The notes under the pieces are model-generated. The model searched no databases and was not told the DNA's origin. It saw only the letters and a program-made list of their open reading frames with translations. A DNA stretch of 64,000 nt from the NCBI GenBank assembly GCA_951804985.1, contig OX638132.1:9095529-9159528 (forward strand), in the 5' to 3' direction. This document shows positions 49,001 to 60,600 of the stretch, one piece after another. The DNA comes from Dryomyza anilis (Eukaryota; Arthropoda; Insecta; Diptera; Dryomyzidae). The position numbers and the translations under genes are program-made. Each line of letters begins with the position of its first letter. The stretch's first letter is position 1.

Positions 49001-50730
49001 GCCAAAAATTTTGTCTGGGGGCTACTTCCCAAAATATTATATTTATCTGTGCATTTGCCGGAAATATGCCCAAAATATTACTGAAAATGCAAAACATTTT
49101 GTCTCGGATACCTATCGAAGAATCTTAATTATATTAGGGTTTCCACAGAAAACGTTAAAAAATAATAAAAAAAATAGTAAAAGTTATTTTGCGAACTATT
49201 TTGCAAACCTTCAACTGGGACACTTTGTAAAAGTATAGATTTCGTAGATCGTATCTATTCATTTATTATAGTCTTTGGTCTCATTGATATTCCAGATGAT
49301 TGTTATATCCATCCAAAATATTGTTACGCCCCTCACAAATAACAATCGTCGCAAAACAAAAAACTGGAAAATTATATATTTGTTAATATATGCATCAATA
49401 ATAAAGAAAAAGTAGTAAATATTCAAAAATATTCCATAAGCAAAGATAAAAAAAGGAAATTCATAACCTTACAAAAAAATCAGAAAAAAAATCATTATTT
49501 TTGAAATGCGAAAAATATTTATGTAACCTTGCGAAGGAAACGGACTACAAATGATGCAGACAGAGTAGTTATTGAAAAGAATGGTAATATAATACATATT
49601 TTTTTCAAAACGAAATATTTTAGTTTTCTACATAAATTATATGTCGAGGGTGTGCCTTAAAATAACGGTTTACCTTTCCTACCACAAAAATTTGCTATTT
49701 TTCATAACAAAATTGCAATTCATAATTTGAATTTTCATTTATATTTGTATAGAATTCGTACAGGTAAGACCCGTCACAAGTTTGATACTTTATAAGTCAG
49801 TGATCAAAGTAACCATTGCAGAATTTTGTTATAGAGGATAGAACTCCCATTATTAATGAAGTATTTGAGATATACTTAATCTTTATAGTCCGATTATTTT
49901 AGCTAAAATTTAATTCTTTGTGGAGTAAACTCTGTTTTTTGAAAAAGTACGTATAACGCCCGTCACAGCATTTAACTTCAAATTTGTAAAAAGATATAGG
50001 ACATATTGCAAAAGTTTTTTTATACATGCATAAAGGACCATAAGATCTATCCTCTGCATCATTAAAATATATCTATTCTTTTGTTTTTATCAAATGAGAA
50101 GGTTTTTAATCGAACGAATGTAACGCCCGTCACAATGGAATGCCCCATTATTGAATTTAAAAATGTTCGCCCACTCGTTTGTAGAGCTCAAGCAATTGTA
50201 GAGTTAATGAATTTTGATTGTCACAACGCAAAAAACTAATATTAATCTATTTTATTTAGAGCAAAGCCAGTTTATGTCGGCGGTCTGCTTTTTTACTGCA
50301 CCGGCATGACTTTAATGGCGCTGACCAAGGCCAAATTCAGTGTTATCATCTTCAGCTGGGCCGCAGGTGTCATGTACTCAACGCTCTTTACGATGCCGTA
50401 TCTGCTGGTGGCTCATTATCACTCCATGGGGACGGTAAGTGAAATACGACCAACGTAATTAGTCAACTACCGACTACTTTACTCTGTGATTAATTTCAGT
50501 TTGAATTGGACTCGGATGGCGTACCCAAGCTGGGTTCTGGCGTGCGCGGTCTGGGCACAGACGTTGCCATTGTCAGCAGCATGGTGTTTTTGGCACAGTT
50601 CATTTTGTCGATTTGCATGGGCACCATTGTCTCTGTGTCGGGTACAACAACGGCAGTGGTCAGCACGGCCAGTTTCCTAAGTTTCTGTGGCGCAATAGCG
50701 GCCACAAAAATAATGTACTTAGATTTGTAA
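40021..50730 (+). CDS. Slc45-1: SLC45 family H+/sugar symporter (8 exons)
   Basis: Exons: 40021-40208, 44265-44527, 44587-44871, 46735-46836, 46895-47118, 47206-47666, 50260-50434, 50500-50730; 1929 nt, 642 aa, all phases consistent. ATG at 40021 opens a cytosolic N-terminus (MEKLHDYQGFSG...). TM1 carries GIEFSYAAETAFVSPTLL, the loop after TM2 NIGRRRPFI, TM4 the FDADACQSPARAYLLDV segment, then KEIPLW and a long polar loop around residues 300-400. The C-terminal half has GVRGLGTDVAIVSSMVFLAQF. These are SLC45/plant sucrose-transporter family signatures; fly and mammalian members move sucrose or glucose with protons. I equate it with Drosophila Slc45-1 (CG4484) from family knowledge. Introns 1 (4.1 kb), 3 (1.9 kb) and 6 (2.6 kb) carry repeats. 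Faces IFT139 tail to tail, stops 907 bp apart. Confidence 0.95.
40512..40790. repeat. Inverted repeat TAGGTGCT...GGCATCATTATTTAAAA
   Basis: TAGGTGCTATCTATTGGCAT then CATTATTTAAAA and TTGCCAAACAT is followed within 50 bp by its inverse (TTTAAATAATGATGCCAATC then GATAGGTGCTT read on the plus strand). A third partial arm (AAATAATGATCCTGATCGAT) is near 40760. In intron 1 of the SLC45 gene. Confidence 0.6.
40800..42660. other. Intron 1 of SLC45, no further gene recognised
   Basis: Frames at 41341-41592 (+) and 41839-42177 (-, 112 aa) are open but show no recognisable domain, and there is no splice or promoter context for them. Confidence 0.4.
42671..43135. mobile_element. piggyBac-like MITE with TTAA target
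   Basis: 465 bp bounded by TTAA (42667-42670 and 43136-43139). Ends are CCCTTAAAAGCCTTAC and, inverted, CTCTTAAATGCCCAC. Subterminal inverted segments GGTTCCGCAAAGAACCAA (left) and GGTTCCGCCAAGAACCAA (right, inverted) strengthen the pairing. TTAA plus CCY ends fit piggyBac. No transposase. Confidence 0.78.
43140..44264. other. Intron 1 of SLC45, right part
   Basis: Only a partial CACCCAGAAAAAA-family MITE end (43608-43678, ...AATATAGTATTTTTTCTAGGTG) is recognised before the acceptor CTGCTACAG at 44264. Confidence 0.5.
45015..46482 (+). mobile_element. Non-autonomous Helitron (copy 3) in SLC45 intron 3
   Basis: 5' end A|TCTATGTGTATAAAACTC, followed by the conserved TCTAAACTGTAGAACCGATT region. 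Three simple arrays follow: AAAACACAAAAGC-type (45245-45590), CTCACCACACTAAAA-type 15-mers (45620-46105) and GGGAAGAATTCTACC-type 15-mers (46110-46260). The GTCCCTGATATAAATAATAA segment is present. The 3' end GCACGAGGTCCAG lacks the second hairpin arm and CTAG, so it is damaged. Long Phe/Cys-rich and Lys/Thr-rich frames are minisatellite translations. Confidence 0.82.
47670..48315 (-). repeat. Degenerate mini-me-like element (copy H) in SLC45 intron 6
   Basis: Minus strand in pieces: TATACCCTAAACTAAAAGTG, TATTTGATCAGTCTGACC, GATGTCCGTCTGTCTCTC and AGTTGGCTTAGACCGACT, at about 48040-48315. The rest is ordinary intron. Confidence 0.6.
48775..49240 (+). repeat. Dispersed ATCGACATATTTTAAACAGA repeat (copy 1)
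   Basis: Shares ATCGACATATTTT, AACAGACAA-GCGGAG, CAAAATATACC-TGAATCT, TTTATCTG-G-TTTGCCGGAAA and TTTTGTCTCGGA in order with 53290-53530. The 146-aa frame over it is not conserved in the partner copy. In intron 6 of SLC45. Confidence 0.65.
49241..50259. other. SLC45 intron 6, right part
   Basis: Contains ACGCCCGTCACA repeated loosely three times (around 49769, 49957, 50123) but no defined element or gene. Confidence 0.4.
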
Positions 50731-50928
50731 AAAAAAATATATATATATAATAAAATCACTAAACCACAATGTTATACAATACACGCCAATTCCAAGTAAT
50801 AATATAGCCTGTTAAATATCCTTTCAATTGTAAATAAGTAGTATTCACGTGCTGGATATTGTCGTTTGGTTCATCTCAATGTGTTTGTTGTATATGAGTA
50901 ATATGTTCTAAGATAATCTAAATTAAAC

Positions 50929-50934
50929 AATAAA
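50929..50934 (+). promoter_or_regulatory. Poly(A) signal of the SLC45 gene
   Basis: AATAAA 199 bp after the stop codon, on the sense strand and before the convergent neighbour. Confidence 0.55.
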
Positions 50935-51506
50935 CTTAACAAAAGTGTATAAACGGCCTTTTTACTAAAATTTTCGACCTTTTAATCACTATAAGACTCC
51001 GACCTATGCCTTTATTATACATACACAATCATAAAAATCCTGCAAAATATGATTTTAAAATAAAACCTAATATTTTTGCTATTGAAATTGGTCAAAAAGA
51101 TGGACTTTTTCTTTACAGTATTCCGAAGGACTGCAAGAAACATCAACCGTCATACTCAGTTTTTGTACATGGTCTAAAGTTTTCGAGTTGTCTATTCTCG
51201 TTTTTTTTTATATATATATTTGAAATTTGCCATGTAATATATAATAGAACACCTTATAATTTATATTTTGAAACTTGAATTAAAGACTTAATTGAAATAT
51301 TTAGAAGAGTCCAGTGGGAGAACCGGGAAACTAATAAAATAATCATTTGGAGAAAAGATTTAAGTTATATTTCACATCTGTATAAAGGCTTTCATTCATG
51401 TAAATTTTCTGCAGAGCATTAAGATCATGAAACTATGAATTTAAAATCAGCATAAATACAGAAATAAACGACTTTTTTCATTAAAACCATGAATCATTTT
51501 ATACAT

Positions 51507-51512
51507 TTTATT
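51507..51512 (-). promoter_or_regulatory. Poly(A) signal of IFT139
   Basis: AATAAA on the minus strand about 125 bp past the stop at 51638. The two convergent genes thus have separate, non-overlapping 3' ends. Confidence 0.5.
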
Positions 51513-51637
51513 AAAAGTAATGAATAAACTTTTTAAATACCTTATGGATTAAATATTCAATTCCATGCTACGTGCCAAAGCAGTGTTTTTTTGATAATAT
51601 ATGTATGTTAAAACGTATGTGCTGGTGTATTTTAAGT

Positions 51638-54600
51638 TTAAGATCTTAAATAATTGCGACACTTGTCCATAATGTCCTTCTTGATAATCGTGTAGTCTGG
51701 GTGCGTTTTAATCACTTGTTGACAGACATCAACTGCATTTGCATACTGCTTGATTTTCATATAATTGAATGCCAACTTGTAGCCAATATGCGGCTTTGAG
51801 CGACCTCCACTAATCCAGGCGCTCTGATAGCATTTTGCCGCATCGCGATACGACTGTCCCTTCTCGGCAATAAATCCGGCAAATTCATACGCCTTGCTGC
51901 AGGATCTATTATGCTCCAAGACACGATCGACATAGCCCTCGGCCACATCCAGTTTATTCGCATGCATATAGATGTCGGCCAGTAGTAGCCAACTGCGTTC
52001 CAGATATTCTGCCTCCTCAAAGTTCCACGGCAAGCGCGCAATGCGTTTCAAATGATTTTTGGCGCGTTGCGTCTGCTTTAGTTGCACTAATGCCGATGCC
52101 ATGCCCAGTATGGGACCGACCATATTCTGATACTGTTCCTTGGTGGCAAGTTCAGTAAAGTCCTGCAGCGCCGATTCAGTTTGAAATTTTTGTTTGGCGG
52201 CCAGTTGCAAAAAATTATGCAGCATACGATGGTTTAGCGCTTCATTGTCCATGCCACCCGGTTGTGGACGCAACTCTTTCAGCAGTCGCTCGGCGGTACG
52301 CAAAGCAATTAAACGTGACTCGCTGAACTCGCCACTATCGTTGCCACCATCAAGGGCATCACTGAGGCTTGGCAAATCGCCATCCGGATTGATGCATATA
52401 TCGATCATGTTAAAGATGGCTTGCTGACCCCACTCGTAGTCGCGACGTGCCGCATTAAAATGTCGCAGGGCGCCGTTGGGGTTGCCGCTGTACCACTCGT
52501 GCAGACCCTTGCAGTAGTTGAGGCCAGGCGATTGTGCTGCTTCAGTCAGTGTTAAGGCCTGTTCGGCGCGCTGAAAAAATGGCATAATCTCAGACAATGT
52601 GCCGGATCGTCGCATAACCTCGATTAAACGCGCCAGTGCGGTCCAGTAACAATGTTGCGAAATAAGCAATTGTGAGAAATGATACGCTGCATTGTCAAAC
52701 TCCATCTATATATGAAGACAACAAATCAATAATAACTGATGAACTAATGAAATTTAATTGTTAAATACATGCCTTGCGAAATGAGAGATCCGCCATCATT
52801 ACTGAGGCTGCGTCATTATTACTGTCGATGTGCAATATTTGCATGCACACATCCCGACACAAATCCATGGAATTGATTTGCATGTAGAGACGCGCCAGCG
52901 AGGCCAATATTTCTATTTCGGATGGTGTGTATTTCAGGCACTCCTTGAAACAGGACAAAGCCTGTTCGTTTTCGCGTAGATTGACATATTGTTGAGCCAT
53001 CAGGAGACAGATTCTAATGCAAAAATTGTACAGATTCATTTTAATTAATGCGTATTGAAATATTTGAGTAATTTAAGAACAAAATTATTAAATAAGATTA
53101 GAATATTGTTACGTATACGTCTTATAGTATGCTCACGTAAAATCGTTGTAAAAATTGCATATTTAGATGAATGAGTCTATAAGGGGTTCATTTTATAGAA
53201 ATATGATTTGATTTAAAAACTATCGGAATTATTTTATCATGTTTGGAATCAATTATCAAATATCTAAAAAAAAAAATTCGGTAACAAATATTTGGCAAAT
53301 TTTTGGCATGATCGAGGCAGAAAAAAAAACATTTTTATCGACATATTTTTAACAGACAACGCGGAGACCATATCACTAGGTGTCTGTTTTCAGCCCGTGC
53401 CAAAAATATGCCATGAATCTGCAAAAAAATTCAACAAAATTTTACAATTATTTTTGAAATTATTGCATTTATCTGGGTGTTTGCCGGAAATATTCCTGAA
53501 AAACGACAGAAATTTTGTCTCGGAATAGAGATACAAAATATTATTTTCTGTTTTTTCAGGCAACCTTAATGTATTTTTCCAAAGCTTAAAAATAATGATG
53601 CATATTATGAAATCGGCTCTAAAAACCATGCATTCAAAATGTGTTTCTCAGGATCTTGGCCGAATAAACTAAATAATGATTTGTTAAGGTTTAATCAAAG
53701 TTCGAATTCAGTAAATATGCGGACGCTTAAGCATTGTAAGAGATTTTTTATGAATTTTTCTACACCTACTGCTACTGTTTATACGCTAAACAAATGTAAG
53801 AAGAAAAAAACTACAGCCTTTTATATATTGTATGTAAAAATATATGTAACTTTCATTTTACTCATTACAATGACAATAATGAACAATAACAATCAATAAG
53901 CATGGATTTTTTCATTTATTCTACGTTCTGCTGCTGTAGCGCAGAGACTTCCCGTCGTATCTGGCAGATGACTTCGGCCAACGCCTGCGGATGCACTCCA
54001 GCCTCAATGAGTTTAATGCAAATATCCAGACTTTCAGCATTAAGTCCCGTATTCAGTAGTTGTGAGATTCCTTGTATATTCGTGCGTATCATATGCGACT
54101 GCTGCAGTTTTAGGTAGTTGCTGCCGTTTACTTTGTTAGTGTTGCCGCCTCCACCGCCGTTCGGAGTCTCATCATTTCTATTGGACATTTCAAATTTCAT
54201 TTGTTGGGCTGCAACTATTTCCTATCAAAGGGCTTTGTTTTATTTTGAAAACGTATAAAATAAACAGCTGCTACTTTTGAATAAAGAATAAAATTTTGCG
54301 AATCAAACAAATCCAAAGCGTGGCCACCTTATATTTTTTTTATATTAAAGGCGACGCTATACTCAATGCAAAATTTAAATCACGCCTTTGGTATACAGTA
54401 AACCCCGGTTAAGTACCTCACCTATATAACAAATTTTTGTGGTAGTTAAGCGGGAAAGAAACATAAAAATACCCTTGTTTTATAAGAATTTTTGCATTAA
54501 AAACACAAGAGGTTAACAAAAAATAACTTATTTAATTTAGTGTATAAGTATCAACAAACGTTATTTGACATTTCAATTTATTTTTATTTTTATGAAAATA

Positions 54601-57600
54601 TGAAAATTTCAAGTAAATTTATTTAAGATGGATACACAAATTTATTGTCATTTTAAACATTTTTTGAAGGTTGTGTGTTTTTCCATTTAAATTTAACTAT
54701 ATCATGAAATTTATTGATTTCAAAATTTTTAATTTTATTTTTATGATCTTATGATTTTATGAACAAGGCGTTGATGTTTTGTTTTAAATTTAATGTCAAC
54801 AAATGTCAACAAAAAGTATGGTTCAAGTAATTGCGGGTTTTTTCTTCGAAACGATAGTCATAAAATGTTATCGTATTTTCTGAAGTCTAAACGATAACGT
54901 TAGACGATTATAATCAAAATTGTCAAGCACAAAAGTTTTTAAAACAAAACAACGAATTTTCATTTGAAAAATTTATTTAGGATATGTTTTCGCATTCAAA
55001 TTTTATTATTTAAATAAATTTCACTGTACAAATTTACATCTTTCATACAATGTAGCCGTAGATGACTGGGATATTTTCAAAATGTGGAGCTTTAATGTAT
55101 TTAACATGTTTCCGGACCCCCGTCAACGGTTTAACTGTTGGCAAACGATCGTTAAAACGAGTACCACGTATTTGGTGGTACCCGTGAACAGCTCTGAGGA
55201 CATGCATCTTCTACACCGAGAGAAAAACGTAGTTAACTATTTGATAGTTTTCGTAGTCATTTGAAAATATCTAAAAAGCAACTACGTTTCCATTTTATAA
55301 CTACGTCGTAACAAAAAGAAACATGTCAGATTAAAATTATTTTAATTTAAAAAATGTCAAAATAATTGTGTTTTTTCATGTTAAAATTTAGTTACATCCA
55401 AATCAACATTGTTTTTATAATGACGTGTACCTAACCAATAATGTTAACACATTTTCAGAGCATTAGTTCCACGCGATGCTAAATAACATCTATTCCCTAT
55501 TTATTCTTCAGCTGTTGCATTATCGTGCTCTTGCAGTTGCAACCTTTACAAGTGGCCCACAACCCGGACGATCCGGTGTTGCACGCCTTATAGTTTCATT
55601 TGTACTCTGATCCATCGCAACGTGTGTATCAAGCGGTCATCCGCTCTTTGGAAAGCTTTAATGATTTGAATATATTGGATTGTATGCGGGAGGTAACGTT
55701 CTTGGTCATGAGCAGCTGCGACTGCGCTGATGAAACAGCATACGATTACAATCATGATGAAGCTGTAGCAGAAGAATTCTATACTGCTGGTGTGTGGATG
55801 GAAACTGGTAAATTATAAAATCTAAAGAAAAAATCATATTTCATAATTTAGGCTTTTATAATTTAGGCACCAGTCCATTGATGGACTCTCGAGAAGGACA
55901 TGCATGAAAGATGCATTTTCCAAATACATTGAGTATATTTGTAATAAATGCACAAAATAAGACATATTACTTTGCAGTTATTGCGTGTCGTACTAACTGG
56001 ACAAATTCAAAGAATTAAAGTTTCCATACTTTCTCCACGAGGATACTCAATATCAGCGATCTGTGCGATATGATCGGATTGACAATCTCTAGAAGCTACT
56101 CACTTCTGCAGAACTATCCCAGTCGGCACCTACACACATTTTTTATGATTATCGTAAATTACGATCATTTGACGATTCAAAATAATCATAAATTTCGATC
56201 ATTTTACACGTAAAAAACGATGATAAATGTCAATGAAAAAACAATCATATTTTGCTCGTAAATAACGATGGCTCGTATTTTTCGAGTGTTTAAATCGTAA
56301 AAAAAGATTGTCAAAATTTATTATTCTTTTTCTAATCAAAAGTTCATTTAATAAAATGCATAAAATGTTCGATATATTTAACAAGATTAAATAAATTGTT
56401 TTGCTGAAAACCTTAAATCATTTGCTGTAATTAAGAAGTAAGTAAATGCATTTAGGAGCTTAATATAATTTTTTTTTTTTTTTTGTATCGTTAAAAAAGT
56501 AGGAAAAAGCTCGTAAAAGAGTTAAAAATGATTATCATTTACGATTAAAATTTAATCGTAAAAAATATTAAAAACGAGTTCGTTTACGAACAAAAAACAT
56601 CGTTTATAACGAGTATATAATCGTATTTTACGATCATAAACAATCGAAAATTCATCATATATGAGTGTTTTTAGTTCGTTTATGATACCTCATTACGAAG
56701 GACAAATTAAGAACGAAACTGTATGCGTTTTCGAATCATTTACGATTCTCGTATACGATTGTTTTATTCATTATTTACGAATATTTGCTATCATTAACGA
56801 TGTCGTTTATGATAGTTTGGCCGGCTGGGATGTGCTGGACGAGATGTGTGCTCGGATTTTTCAATCTGATAGAGTGTCTGAAGATAGGTTTTATAGACGG
56901 GTCTATATTCTCTCGCAATTTTAATAGTTTATGAAAATATAAATAAAATATGATTCAAAACAGTAAAAAGAAAACAAAATATTTTATTTATTTGACTTTT
57001 ATATAAAAAAAAATGACGAGATTGAACAACTATGTCGAAGTGAAATTTGCAAACGTAGTTATAATTGACTATGTTTTACTACTACGTTTTGCTCTCGGTG
57101 TAGAGACCAAACAAAAAACTGAAAAACATTTTTTTTTTTAAATTGTAACGAAGTATTGTATTTGGAGAAGTATTTGGAGACGTATCTGTTTACAATTAAA
57201 ATTGCGCTCAATTAAAAAAAAATACCTAAATAAATTACAACCAAGAATTGTTTACGGTGAATTGTTCACGTAGAGTCAACTCTGGCAATTATATAAATAA
57301 TGTGGCAACACTATTGTCCAATTAAAACTGACAGCAAATAAAACACAAACTTGGCAGCACCGAATAAACAAAGTTGACGTTTTTCTGGATGGTTATTGTG
57401 TTCTGCAAGTGCTAATATATTTCATGAAAAATTGTAAAATTGATTTAAAAATCCAATAATTAGTATTGAATAAATAAAACAATGTCAGAGGAGCTACAAA
57501 ATTATAAACTACAACTACAGCAGGTAAGCTTGAATGCATACAAAATTCGAAGTATTGCAATATTTTCTTTGCAGGTGGAAGCTGCGCTGCTAACAGACCC

Positions 57601-60600
57601 TGAAAATGAGGAGCTACTCAAACTGAAGAAGGACCTTGAAGAGGTTATTGAACTGACAAGGGATTTAATTAAAACCCAGTTAGAGGAACAGAAAAAATCG
57701 TCATATGTCGAACCTTCCGCCAGCAAAGCCTCATCTGCAGCCTACTACGATGATATCGAAGCTGCGCTGTTGGAAGCAGAAAAACTGGTCGTTGCAAAAG
57801 TGTGGAAAATCGGTGATAAGTGTCAAGCTAAATGGACAGAGGATGGACAATTCTATGATGCTACAATTGAAGGCATAACCGATGAGGGCGAGGTAAGCGT
57901 TATCTTCGAAGCCTATCAAAATCGATCCACCACAACGCTGAAGGATCTGCGTGAGCGCACCATACGTAATGAAGTGTTCCCGTCAAATAAGTATGTCATT
58001 TGCATATATTATATGAAGTTGAGTAAATCAAAAAAAAAAAAACTTTAATTACAGACGACACCATCCCAACCAAAAAGAGTACCTGAAAAAGCGCAAGCAA
58101 AAGAAGCAACAGCGCTTCAAAGATCTGGAAGAGGAGCGTGAGACTGACAAAAACAAATGGCTTAACTTTACTACGAAAAATGCAAAAAAACCGGGCATGA
58201 AGACAAAAAGTATTTTCGCATCGCCAGAGACTGTGGTCGGTCGCGTGGGCATTGGCACCTGCGGTGTGGCTGGCAAGGGTATGACAGATTTTACTGTCGG
58301 CGAAAAATATCGCAAAGGCTTATAATAGACTTCATCAGCGGAAGGAGCAATTTAAGTTTTAATTTTAATTCTTTTCTTATACCTAATAAATATTTCATTT
58401 TTTTCTTTAGTTTATAAATAGTTAAGTTTGTTTTGCCAAATTCAGTTCATACAATAGCTACAAGGCATACAATAAAGCAATTTTTTATATAAAAATGTCT
58501 GCATTCTAAAATTCCAAACTGTTTAAAAATGATTTGGGCAAACATGTTGATTTGTTGTGGGCGCTTGTCAAGCATTTGTTGCTGTAGTAACAAACAAACG
58601 AGTTATAGAGCCTTGCAGTTGGATCAAAAATACTTATAGCACAAACAATCTTACTTAAAGAATTCTGTCTGTAATGCGGACAATTCTTCAATTATGCAAT
58701 GAATTAAAGACTCACTTTGATAACATTTTCTGTTGCTCCTGTTGATTTCCATCCTGTTCCACAGATATGCGCTTTTGTATGCGATACTGATTGTCACGCG
58801 CCTCCTTGAGAGTCTGCAACGACAGACTAATATTTCCTGATTTTTCGCGTATACGCGCCAGCAGCAACAGTTGTTTGGTGCGTAACTGCATGCCGCCAAT
58901 ATCGTTCTCATCGCTGTAAAATTGGTTTTGAATTTATTTGCCATTTTTTTTGTTAATTAATTCAAATTTACATTTTAATGCCAGCAGCAGCGTCTTCATT
59001 ATCGGTCAGCACATCGGCAGCATTTTGAAATTGTTTCAGTTTTAAATACAATTCAGCTAGATCTAGTTTCAATCCTGAGTGATCAGGATTTTTAAGCGCC
59101 GCATGATAATATTTAATAGCCGCAGTATATTGATGTGTTTTGACGTAGGCACGCCCCAATTTGCTAGCCAACAGCGCATCGTTAGGATTCATGTTGAGCG
59201 CCTGCTCAAAAGCCGCGACAGCTAAATCGGGTTCTTTTGAAATAGAAAACACTTTTCATAATTTGTTTTAAATTTGTTTTTCATTATTGAACCTTGTATG
59301 GACATGTATGCTTCGCCCAGCATAAGATAACTGGCGGTTTCTGGACAATTCTCGACCAACTCTTTGAAGCACTTGGCGAATGCAACGCGGTCCTTGCGCT
59401 CATGCAAATGCATATATGCCAACTGTGTTTTGGCCTATAATACAATATATAGAACATAAATAATATGTAAAACTAGCTGGACCCGTGCACGACTCGTGCC
59501 CGTAAAATTCTTCCCGGTAAAATTCTTCTCCGTAGTGTTTTTCCAGTAGAAGTTTTAGTGTGGTGAGTTTTAGTGTGATGAATTTAGGGTGGTGAGTTTT
59601 AGTGTAGTGAGTTTTAGTGTGATGAATTTAGTGTGGTGAGTTTTAGTGTGGTGAGTTTATGTGTGGTGAGATTAAGTAAGATGAGTAACATCCAATTTTA
59701 AAGTTTAGATGTAGCGTGAATTTTTGGGTTCTAGGGAAGGTGCCACTCCCCTTTGCCCAATCTAGTTTAAATAGGGTTTAGGATACTCCATGGACTTTAT
59801 AGCATAGTAATGCAAATTGTCAGAAAATGCATTCAGTGGTTTTGCTATGAATCTGAATTATATACCAAAAATAAAAATGGGCGTAAAAGTAGGCGTGGTC
59901 AACGAAAACTATGTAGTGACCTTCTCCTGGGTCTGTAGGATATATTCTAATTTTTAAGAAAATCAGTGTACAGTTGACGTTTGCATAACGTACAAACAAA
60001 CGGAAAATGAGTTTTATATATCGAGGGCTTATATTCAATATAGTCTATCTACAAAAACAGGAGAGCGAAAAAACTGATTAGATTGCAAACCATGAAAGTG
60101 GCGATCAATTTTTCTTCTACGATAATTAATAAAAATGGTCTTAATTGATACAATTAAAAAATTCAGCAATTTCGCGCTATTCGTCGTGCTATGGTAGATA
60201 GAGATTATTGTTATTCAAATGTGGTCTATGAAAAACGAGCAGATAGAGCATATTGCACAATATTGCAGTGGAGATAGATCAGAAAATATTCTTGGAATCA
60301 GCGATTTGTTAATTTTTTTATATCCTGGTGTAACCTAAACAAAATTCAGCGACTAATTTTTGTTCTACCATTTTCGGTTCACGAGTTATATGATGGTTTA
60401 AGGTCTTAATATTCCGCAATCTAACCCGTCATTTTTTAAAGATTAAAATAAAAAAAACAGTTAACTCTTGTATGGCTATTTTAAAATCATTAATGTTATT
60501 CTAAATATTTAAACTAATATCATATTTGGAAGGATATTTATGTATTGACCTCGTAAATATCATACGAATCCTTAACATATTGGTAAACTTTCTTTAAAAA

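Noticed and set aside
48798..49238. 146-aa open frame in the SLC45 intron
   Set aside because: Lies over a dispersed repeat; the frame is not kept in the second copy at 53290.
53916..54200. MOZART1 as a processed pseudogene
   Set aside because: The frame is intact with a conserved core; no poly(A) tail or target duplication seen.
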